Assembly: GCA_013215525.1 (NCBI GenBank)
Contig: JABSQY010000005.1
Location: forward strand, 1 to 50,375
Direction of reading: 5' to 3'
DNA: 50,375 nt
Source: Nanoarchaeales archaeon
GTDB taxonomy: Archaea; Nanobdellota; Nanobdellia; Woesearchaeales; UBA583
Part shown: piece by piece, positions 34,191-40,813 of the stretch
Numbering within the stretch: the first letter of the stretch is position 1
How the letters are laid out: each line of letters begins with the position of its first letter
Translations under genes and position numbers: made by a program
Notes under the pieces: generated by a model
Seen by the model: only the letters and a program-made list of their open reading frames with translations
What the model was told of the DNA's origin: nothing
The model's database searches: none

Positions 34191-35375
34191 GTTTTCAACA
34201 ATTGAATTTAATCCAATTGATGATACCATTCCTATAAATAATATTATTGTTAAGTTTGAAAAGTTTTCTTCAATCATTAATAATATTATTATTAATATTA
34301 TACTTAATATTATTTTTGTTCCGTGCATATATATTGTTCTTGTTAAAAGTGCGCGCATAAAGTTTTGACTATTTGTGTTATTATAAAATATTGATGTGAG
34401 TGTAATTGTTACAATGTTTGTGATTAAGTTTGCAAAAGTTTCGATTAGAAATAAGAATACACTTCCAAAAATAGTTAATATTGCTCTTAGATACCAACTT
34501 ATTGATAACATCTTTGAAGCTTTTTCTAGTACTTTTTTTTTAGATATTTTATCTATATATTTTTTAACTTTAAATAATGCAACTACAGTAATTAGTGAGA
34601 TTATTGTATATAATAATCCTAATACTGCAAAGTTTTCTTTTACAAATACAAAAATAATTATTGGCCAAATAAATGTAGATAATAATAATTCAACACCTTC
34701 TGCAACGTGTGAGATTTTACTTTGTTTATTAGTTTTTTTTCTAATTAAATCAATATAGTCTGAATGTTTAAATTTAATTTTTAAAAGTTTAATGTCTTCA
34801 GATATCATAAGAGGAACATTTGATAGTATTAATAGAAAAGTTCCAATTATTAAAAGGTTCCAATAACTTACATATTCTAAAAAGACTCCACCAATTATTG
34901 GAGCGACTGCGGTTAGTAATACTACAATTGTTTGTAATGTTCCTATTTGCTTTGTTCTATTTTCTCTACTTGAATTCATTATTACTTCTGCTTTAAATGA
35001 TATCCAAAATAGTGACATATAGATTCCTTGCGAAAGCCATAAAATGTGAAAAAATAACATGTTTTGAGTTATGTATTGTAATGATATTAAGTAGATAATG
35101 TAGAATGGTGTACTTAATAATAATGTATATTTTAGTCCAATTTTATTTATTATAGAAATTACAAGTGGCGCAGTTATTATGTATGTTGAAGAAATTCCAA
35201 TCGCGTATAATAGAATTAATATTATACTAAAATTGTTATGGTATAAATATACTGGAACAAAAATTCCTACAAGAGATGTTACAAATGCTACGAGCGCTCT
35301 GAAAAAATAAAGTTTTGTCATTTTATTTTTTAAGAGAGTTTCGTGTAGTAGATGTATGTGGGAATTGTGTAGCAT
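34179..35375 (-). CDS. MFS transporter, tandem copy 3
   Basis: A 398-aa MFS protein, the upstream-most of the three minus-strand paralogues. It shares the start pattern (HLLHETLLKNKMTKLYFFRAL), the IGTLQTIVVLLTAVAPIIGG helix and the ending NSIVENEIY with copy 2 (NSIIENEVY). About 12 membrane segments. Substrate unknown. Copies 2 and 3 look more alike to each other than to copy 1, judging by the shared C-terminus and spacer. It ends with TGA inside a hairpin, and a TAA follows two codons later. Confidence 0.88.
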   Translation of the reverse strand: MLHNSHIHLLHETLLKNKMTKLYFFRALVAFVTSLVGIFVPVYLYHNNFSIILILLYAIGISSTYIITAPLVISIINKIGLKYTLLLSTPFYIIYLISLQYITQNMLFFHILWLSQGIYMSLFWISFKAEVIMNSSRENRTKQIGTLQTIVVLLTAVAPIIGGVFLEYVSYWNLLIIGTFLLILSNVPLMISEDIKLLKIKFKHSDYIDLIRKKTNKQSKISHVAEGVELLLSTFIWPIIIFVFVKENFAVLGLLYTIISLITVVALFKVKKYIDKISKKKVLEKASKMLSISWYLRAILTIFGSVFLFLIETFANLITNIVTITLTSIFYNNTNSQNFMRALLTRTIYMHGTKIILSIILIIILLMIEENFSNLTIILFIGMVSSIGLNSIVENEIY

Positions 35376-35494
35376 ATATTTACAAAATTTTATTTTTATA
35401 TATCTTTTTAATTTTTATTAAAATGACAACTGTAAGGTTGCAATTTCCAATTAAAATTAATAAAGTATTTAAAGTATAATTAGATTATATTAGT

Positions 35495-35839
35495 ATGGTA
35501 GATTTTAGTAAAATTATGCATCATTTTCATATTAGGAAAAGGGTACATCAAAAATTGGAAAAGTTTCCAAGTACAGATTCTAAAAAAAGATTTTTAGATA
35601 AAATTATTTATTTTGTTGGAGTTTCAGGTCCAATTATGACAATCCCTCAAGTGTGGGAGATTTATTCTAAACATGATGCGACTGGAGTTAGTTTAGTGTC
35701 ATGGGGTTGGTATTTGGCGACTGCTTTTGTGTGGTTAACTTATGCAATTGTTCATAAAGAGAAACCGTTAATTATGACTTATGCGTTATGGATTTTAATT
35801 GAAATAGTTTTAGTAGTAGGGATAGTTTTATATTCTTAA
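35495..35839 (+). CDS. PQ-loop / SemiSWEET-like membrane protein
   Basis: A 114-aa protein with a basic N-terminal stretch (residues 1-30) and three membrane helices forming one PQ-loop unit. It has FVGVSGPIMTIPQVWEIYSK with the PQ dipeptide, DATGVSLVSWGWYLATAFVW, and a final helix. SemiSWEET proteins of this size dimerise to move small sugars; the substrate here is unknown. TATA (GTATTTAAAGT, 35465-35475) lies 26 nt upstream of the ATG. It is divergent from the MFS array and followed by structured element E1. Confidence 0.85.
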   Translation: MVDFSKIMHHFHIRKRVHQKLEKFPSTDSKKRFLDKIIYFVGVSGPIMTIPQVWEIYSKHDATGVSLVSWGWYLATAFVWLTYAIVHKEKPLIMTYALWILIEIVLVVGIVLYS

Positions 35840-35870
35840 TTTTTTTATTTTTAATAATTTTTTAATATTT

Positions 35871-36030
35871 TTTCTCGCTGTGCGAAGTTTCCATATTGTG
35901 CCACTAGTACTATTTTTTAGTAGGTTGGCGAGATATAGATTCTACACCACCATACAAAAAAACTGCACTATTGACAAAATCTGAAAACGAAATTAAAATT
36001 AATCTAAAGTTAGCTATCGCTATGTTTTTA
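35871..36030 (+). repeat. Structured intergenic element E1
   Basis: First copy of the E family, in the convergent gap between the PQ-loop gene and the RluA gene. It has a 5' hairpin TCGC-TGT-GCGA (35875-35885) followed by AGTTTCCA, a long imperfect stem TTTTTT-GTAGG...CCATACAAAAAA around the conserved AGATATAGATTCTAC loop, then CTGAAAACGAA. A last small hairpin TAGC-TATC-GCTA leads into a T run. More GC than its surroundings. Confidence 0.6.
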
Positions 36031-36069
36031 TTTATTTTTTAAAAATTAGTTTTGTAAAATATATTATTT

Positions 36070-37026
36070 TTATTTTACAAGTTTAAGTTTATTACATAAA
36101 CTTTTCAAATCGCTTGTTAATGGTGCTACGAATTTGTGTTCTTTTCCATCGTATTCAAACTCTAATGTTTGCGCGTGTAGGAATTGTCTTTTTAAACTAT
36201 TTTCAAATACTTTGTTAATGTAATTATTACCATACATTTTGTCAGCAATGATTGGATGTCCGATTGATTTCATGTGTACTCTGATTTGATGTGTTAGTCC
36301 AGTTTCGATTTGAATCTCTACCATTGTTACTGTTTCTTCTTTGAATTCGTATTGGTCAATTACTTTGTAGTGTGATACAGATTTTTTTCCACCAGTTGGT
36401 ACAATTTTCATCTTTTCTTTCATTCCTTGTTCGTTTCTTTCCATTTGAACTTCAATAGTTCCTTCTGGATTGTCGAATTGTCCATCACATAATGCTAAAT
36501 ATTTTTTTGTAACTTTTCTTTCAGCGAATATCTTATTTAATTCTCGAAGTGTGATTTGGTTTTTTGCGCAAACTAAAACTCCTGATGTGTCTTTGTCTAG
36601 TCTGTGTACGTGGAAGTAATTAAAATCTTTAATGTCTCCTTTTTTATTTTTTAAGTATTGTAGGTGTAGTGATAATGATGTGTCGTTGTCTTGAGCTCCT
36701 TGAACTACAACACCTGCCTGCTTGTTTAGGATTAATAAATTTTGATCTTCATATATTGTATCAATTCCTAAATTTTTAGCTTCTTGGTTTTCTTCTGTGT
36801 TTACAGTTTGGTTTGCGCTTCTTAATTCAATGTCATCAAGCCAGCACTTTAACACGTCACCAGTTTTTAATTTAACTTCTCCTTTGATTTTTTTACCGTT
36901 TATTGTTAATCTTTTTTCTTTGATTAGGCGGTGTACCTTAGTGAATGGTACGTCTATCATTTTCTTTATGTAGCCCTTTGGGGATACTCCTTCGTAGTCT
37001 TTTGTTATTGTTATTTCGAATGCCAT
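36070..37026 (-). CDS. RluA-family pseudouridine synthase
   Basis: A bacterial-type RNA pseudouridine synthase of the RluC/RluD branch. About residues 12-75 are an S4 RNA-binding domain (PFTKVHRLIKEKRLTINGKKI). The catalytic domain follows with HRLDKDTSGVLVCAKN, containing the catalytic Asp, and ETGLTHQIRVHMKSIGHPI with the conserved Arg. At 318 aa it is full length. Archaea normally use TruB/Cbf5, TruD and TruA families, so this is probably a bacterial acquisition. It lies between structured elements E1 and E2. Confidence 0.92.
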   Translation of the reverse strand: MAFEITITKDYEGVSPKGYIKKMIDVPFTKVHRLIKEKRLTINGKKIKGEVKLKTGDVLKCWLDDIELRSANQTVNTEENQEAKNLGIDTIYEDQNLLILNKQAGVVVQGAQDNDTSLSLHLQYLKNKKGDIKDFNYFHVHRLDKDTSGVLVCAKNQITLRELNKIFAERKVTKKYLALCDGQFDNPEGTIEVQMERNEQGMKEKMKIVPTGGKKSVSHYKVIDQYEFKEETVTMVEIQIETGLTHQIRVHMKSIGHPIIADKMYGNNYINKVFENSLKRQFLHAQTLEFEYDGKEHKFVAPLTSDLKSLCNKLKLVK

Positions 37027-37110
37027 TTTTATTATTGTTTAAGATTATCTTTGATAATCTTGCTATATATTAAAAAGAATACTTTTATGTTTAAAAGTGT
37101 GGTGTTTTTA

Positions 37111-37290
37111 TGTTTTGCTCCTTGCTTTGCAGAGTTTCCATATTTGTACTATAGCACTAAAATTAAGACACAATTCGATATAGCAATGCTATTAATCGAG
37201 TGTCTGAATTTCAGCACTCTAGCACAAATCTGAAAACGAAGTTTTAATTGAGGCGAAAATTGGCTTCGCGTGTATATCTGCCTTTTTGTT
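37111..37290 (+). repeat. Structured intergenic element E2
   Basis: The 5' hairpin is CTC-ct-TGC-TTT-GCA-GAG at 37118-37134, followed by AGTTTCCA. The middle differs from E1 and E3 but is again a strong hairpin: GACAC/GTGTC, TCGAT/ATCGA and ATAGC/GCTAT stacked around an AAT loop (37167-37204). The 3' module has CTGAAAACGAAG, GCGAA-7-TTCGC (37253-37269) and GCCTTTTT. It ends exactly where the Lrp gene stop begins. Confidence 0.65.
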
Positions 37291-38322
37291 TTACTTAGTA
37301 TATATTTTCTTTTTCAGATTTTCATAGATTCCTTTTGTAAATTGTATCCAATTGTAATTTTTATCTTGAACTAATAAATCATAATGTATAATGTATTCTT
37401 CTGTATGTTTTTTGAATAATTCAATACTTGAATTTAATTCTTCTGGGTTTCTTGCGTTAAAATATAATATTAAATCGTAATCTCCAATAAAGTTTCCAGC
37501 ATAAAATATGTTTTGTAATTTTAAGAAAGGTTTCTTTAATATCTCATGTGGCGTGTTCTGTTTAATTCTTACTAATAAAAAATAAGTTACAAAACCTTGT
37601 TTTGATAAGTTTGGAATTGCTCCAAAATTAATTATTACTTTTTTTTCAATTAAATTTATAATTTTCTTTTTAACAGTATTTCTATCTATGTTTAATTCTC
37701 TACTTATGTTAATTAAAGACTCTTGTGGGTTTTGTGATAATATGTTTAATATCTCAATTTCTTTTAATGTTGGGTTATACTTTACAAAATCTTTTGATAC
37801 TGGAAAACTTTTTGTACATAATATATTACTAAATGAATGGTCTAGTTTTTTTTGAAACTTTGTATTTAAATTTAGAATTGGATTTAATTGCGTAAACTCT
37901 AAATCTGATAAATGCGTTAATATAATATATTCTTTTATTTTATTTTCACATAATTCAAATAGTTCTTCACGGATTTTATTTAAATGAAAACTATCTGTTG
38001 CATCTAGTATTATTTGTAAATCATATCTTCCAATAAATGAATTTGTCCACATAACATATTTATGTTTTGAAATTAGTTTAATTATGTCTTGCTTATTTTT
38101 AACTCCAATATCAAATCTTAATAATATGTGGTATCTTGTAAATCCTAAAACTCTTGAATCTATAAATAAAATGTTTTGTTTGATGTGTTTTTGTTTAATT
38201 AAATTATTTATTTTGTATGAAATTGTATCTTTTGATAATTTTAATGCTTTTGCAATTGTTGTAGTTGGAATTCTACAATTTTGAGCATATATTTCCATGA
38301 TTTGTAGGTCTTTTTTATCCAT
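37291..38322 (-). CDS. Double Lrp/AsnC-type transcriptional regulator
   Basis: A 343-aa protein formed by two Lrp-like units in tandem. Each has a winged helix followed by an effector-like alpha/beta domain. The first HTH is at about residues 1-50 (IPTTTIAKALKLSKDTISYKI) and the second at about 187-235 (SLINISRELNIDRNTVKKKI). The paired ligand-type segments include WTNSFIGRYDLQIILDA and FYAGNFIGDYDLILYFNA, clearly homologous to each other. TATA on the minus strand (38341-38352) lies 27 nt before the start. It is divergent to the cyclodipeptide synthase gene with a 95-bp gap and is a good candidate for its regulator. Confidence 0.85.
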   Translation of the reverse strand: MDKKDLQIMEIYAQNCRIPTTTIAKALKLSKDTISYKINNLIKQKHIKQNILFIDSRVLGFTRYHILLRFDIGVKNKQDIIKLISKHKYVMWTNSFIGRYDLQIILDATDSFHLNKIREELFELCENKIKEYIILTHLSDLEFTQLNPILNLNTKFQKKLDHSFSNILCTKSFPVSKDFVKYNPTLKEIEILNILSQNPQESLINISRELNIDRNTVKKKIINLIEKKVIINFGAIPNLSKQGFVTYFLLVRIKQNTPHEILKKPFLKLQNIFYAGNFIGDYDLILYFNARNPEELNSSIELFKKHTEEYIIHYDLLVQDKNYNWIQFTKGIYENLKKKIYTK

Positions 38323-38340
38323 TATTAGAATATTGTTTAT

Positions 38341-38398
38341 TATATTATATAAATATTCCTCATTTTGATTAAATATGATTAATTGGTTTCTTATATTG
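38341..38398. promoter_or_regulatory. Divergent promoter of the Lrp gene and CDPS gene
   Basis: A strong AT-only TATA (ATATTATATAAATA, around 38341-38354) serves the minus-strand regulator. A weaker CTTATATTG at 38390-38398 lies 24 nt before the plus-strand CDPS ATG at 38418. The 40 bp between them would be the place for an Lrp operator. Confidence 0.45.
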
Positions 38399-38417
38399 TT
38401 TAGTACTCTTATTATTT

Positions 38418-39086
38418 ATGGAAATACAAAAAAACTTAATTGGAACTGTTTTTAAGACTGGATATAATGTTTTTAATGAAAAAGGATGTGTTATTGTTGG
38501 ATTAAGTCAAGGGAATTCTTATTTTAAAGTTGACTTAATTAATAATTTGTTAAATTTTTGTAAAAATAATTTTTCTTTTGTAAATATTATGAATGCAGAT
38601 AAACCTTCTATTTATACATACTTAGCTTTAGGACATAGTTTAGAAAAATCTGTTAAAAAAGCAAATAAAAATGGAAAATTATTAACTAATCATTGTAATA
38701 AGTTTATATCAAAAAGTTTAAGTTCAAAATTTAATTTATTTGATTGGGGAGTTGAAATTGATTCAAATAAAATTTATCAAGATGAATTAAAGAGATTAAA
38801 AGTACTTTTTGAATCTAACTTAAAATTTAAAGATGATGTTTGTAATACTACAAAATCTGTTTTAGAAAATAAAATACTTGATGTTTCTAAATTAGATTTA
38901 GGAATTTCAATTGGTGTTAATTATTTATTATGTGAACTTGCTTTTTTGTCAGTTTCTTGTGACTTATTTGGGATAGATAAAATTGCTTATATTTATCATA
39001 ATAGGTGGGAGGTGTTTGAGAACTTTGTGAATGGTGTTTATGATGGGAAGATAAATAAACATATTGGTTTTATTATTGTTAGGTAG
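38418..39086 (+). CDS. tRNA-dependent cyclodipeptide synthase (NYH subfamily)
   Basis: CDPSs use two aminoacyl-tRNAs to make a cyclic dipeptide. The nucleophilic Ser is Ser30 in GLSQGNSYF. Tyr169 and Glu173 in NYLLCEL match the YxxxE catalytic pair, and Tyr193-His194 in IAYIYHN match the second signature. Spacing agrees with the model enzyme AlbC: 4 residues between Tyr and Glu, 24 between the two Tyr. Asn33 three residues after Ser plus Tyr-His places it in the NYH group. It is 222 aa, full length. The fold resembles class Ic aminoacyl-tRNA synthetases. No tailoring oxidase or P450 is adjacent, so the product may be unmodified or used elsewhere. It is divergent from the Lrp regulator and followed by element E3. 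Confidence 0.9.
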   Translation: MEIQKNLIGTVFKTGYNVFNEKGCVIVGLSQGNSYFKVDLINNLLNFCKNNFSFVNIMNADKPSIYTYLALGHSLEKSVKKANKNGKLLTNHCNKFISKSLSSKFNLFDWGVEIDSNKIYQDELKRLKVLFESNLKFKDDVCNTTKSVLENKILDVSKLDLGISIGVNYLLCELAFLSVSCDLFGIDKIAYIYHNRWEVFENFVNGVYDGKINKHIGFIIVR

Positions 39087-39098
39087 GCTTGTTTTTAT

Positions 39099-39282
39099 TG
39101 TTTTGCTCCTCACTTTGTGGAGTTTCCACATTTGCACCAATGCACCAATTTTTTGTAGGTTGGCGAGATATAGATTCTACGCCACCGTACAAAAATTCGG
39201 CACCTTGATACAAATCTGAAAACGAAGTTTGATTTGAGGCGAAAATTGGCTTCGCTGTGTATGTCTGCCTTTTTGTTTTTGT
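39099..39282 (+). repeat. Structured intergenic element E3
   Basis: The 5' hairpin is CTC-ct-CAC-TTT-GTG-GAG (39106-39122), the same shape as in E2 with different paired bases. A long stem around the AGATATAGATTCTA loop follows: AATTTTT-GTA-GGT-GGCG on the left and CGCC-ACC-TAC-AAAAATT on the right, each arm with a single bulge. The 3' module has CTGAAAACGAAG, GCGAA-7-TTCGC, TGTATGTCTGCC and a T run. It begins 12 nt after the CDPS stop and could be the 3' UTR of that mRNA or a separate RNA. Confidence 0.65.
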
Positions 39283-39376
39283 TTATTCGAATATATTTAT
39301 AACTATCTAATTATATTCATTTTGTTTGACAAGTTTTATATTATCTTTCCTTTACTTTGAAATAAATATGTTCAAA

Positions 39377-40198
39377 TTAATTAATTTTTTTAGTTTTATC
39401 TAAATTTAAATAATTATTTGATGATACTACTTTAGTTGTTGATTCTTTTTCTAGTTCTTTAATTGCATTTTTAGCAATATTGCCACCTTTTCTTGCTGAT
39501 TCTAAATTTTCGTTAAATCCTTGTGAATTCAAATCTTTAGATATTTGAGTTGTTGATGCTTCTCCAAGCATTGAAAATATTAATTCTAAGTCCGTCATAT
39601 GGTCTCTTAAATTTTGATTTGGTTTTATAATTCCTTTATGATTTTTATGTTCTTTAATGGATTTATCAAAGGTTGCTTTTGAAATTTCATTTGTTAAAAT
39701 TGCGAATTCTTGTGACTGTTCAATTCCTCTATTTTTCCATTCATCAGTTAATTCTTCTCTTACTGCTATTCCTCTTAATCTTTTTTCAATCCAACCTTTT
39801 GAATAACCTTTAACTTCATAATATTCTTTTACTCTTTGTTGTGCTAGTTCTGGATTTTCAATTTCTAATAGTCTATCTTCTCCAACTTGTGCTAACCATT
39901 GTTTAAATGGTTCTGCTTTTTTAGATGGAACTGATTGTATGATTCTTAAAAGTCCTTTTCTTGATACGCAATCTGTAACTCTCAACTTTCCATCAGTTGC
40001 TTTTAATTTCAACTGTCGACAATTTGTCGATAGTTCAACTCCTTGTTCTAATTCTCTTTTTTTTAATCTATACCAGTAATCTTTTGCATCTTTACTATCA
40101 GTTAATACTCTTATTATATCCACAACTGAAAAATACCATTCTTCATCATGCCACATTCTTCTTATTTTTTGGTTTTCAAAATTAATTATTTCTTCCAT
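39377..40198 (-). CDS. BRO-N domain protein
   Basis: A 273-aa protein with the BRO N-terminal DNA-binding domain at residues 1-100: IRRMWHDEEWYFSVVDIIRV, then the TNCRQLKLKATDGKLRVTDC segment, then IQSVPSKKAEPFKQWLAQVG. A helical region characteristic of a widespread bacterial relative follows (GYSKGWIEKRLRGIAVREEL, NLRDHMTDLELIFSMLGEAS), ending with EGGNIAK-like KGGNIAKNAI. BRO proteins occur in phages and mobile elements, often as antirepressors; the cellular role of this subgroup is unclear. It lies between direct repeats from E3 and E4, suggesting an inserted block. Confidence 0.88.
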   Translation of the reverse strand: MEEIINFENQKIRRMWHDEEWYFSVVDIIRVLTDSKDAKDYWYRLKKRELEQGVELSTNCRQLKLKATDGKLRVTDCVSRKGLLRIIQSVPSKKAEPFKQWLAQVGEDRLLEIENPELAQQRVKEYYEVKGYSKGWIEKRLRGIAVREELTDEWKNRGIEQSQEFAILTNEISKATFDKSIKEHKNHKGIIKPNQNLRDHMTDLELIFSMLGEASTTQISKDLNSQGFNENLESARKGGNIAKNAIKELEKESTTKVVSSNNYLNLDKTKKIN

Positions 40199-40323
40199 TT
40201 TGGTTTAATTAATATTATAAATATTTAAAGTTTTATATATATTTATTTTATGTTGAAGTGAAACTATATATATGATATAAATCTGACGTTTATGTTACTT
40301 TGAAATATATTTTATTTTTTTAA

Positions 40324-40560
40324 TTACTCTAATATAAAATCTTTTTTTAAAGATTTATTATATCTAAAATTTGTTTGCTCAACATCAACTTTTCCTTTAT
40401 GATTGTAATAGTAATTTTTATCAGTAATAAAATTATTATATTTGAAAGTTTCAACATCTGCTCCAGTTAAAATATTATAATTATAATAAACATTAAATTT
40501 ATCTTTTCCATAATCTTTACTTAAGAACTGATATGACTCTGGATCAGTAATATTTTTCAT
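40324..40560 (-). CDS. DKNYY-family fragment
   Basis: A 78-aa ORF with motifs of the DKNYY repeat family: DPESYQFLSKDYGKDKFNVYY and GADVETFKYNNFITDKNYYY. Normal DKNYY proteins carry a signal peptide or lipobox and more repeats. None is present here, so this is probably a remnant or a much reduced gene. It lies in the same repeat-bracketed segment as the BRO gene. Confidence 0.5.
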   Translation of the reverse strand: MKNITDPESYQFLSKDYGKDKFNVYYNYNILTGADVETFKYNNFITDKNYYYNHKGKVDVEQTNFRYNKSLKKDFILE

Positions 40561-40638
40561 TATTTTATTTTTAACATAAACATTATTATTGTCTTTTGCT
40601 ATATCATATACACTGTTTAAAATTATGAAAGACTTAGA

Positions 40639-40805
40639 ATCTGAAAACGAAGTTTGAAATTAGGCGAAAATTGGCTTCGCGTGTATGTCTGCCTTTTTGT
40701 TTATTCAAATATATTTATGGAATGTACACTTACAAACAAAGCGAAACTATCAAAAGGATTTATTTATTTCGCGAAGCCAATTTGAATTAATTTTCCTTTA
40801 CTTTG
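40639..40805 (+). repeat. Structured intergenic element E4 (3' module only) plus inverted piece
   Basis: 40639-40718 is a near copy of the 3' half of E3 (CTGAAAACGAAGTTTGA, GCGAA-7-TTCGC, GTGTATGTCTGCC, TTTTTGTTTATTC, then ATATATTTAT). The 5' hairpin and middle stem are missing. AATTGGCTTCGCG at 40669-40681 has an exact inverted copy, CGCGAAGCCAATT, at 40770-40782. The trailing TTTCCTTTACTTTG near 40790 also occurs after E3 near 39348. Confidence 0.6.
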
Positions 40806-40813
40806 GAATATGG

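Noticed and set aside
35871..40718. E elements as integron attC sites
   Set aside because: The neighbouring genes point in both directions, no integrase is seen, and the GTTRRRY/RYYYAAC core pair could not be found at the element ends.
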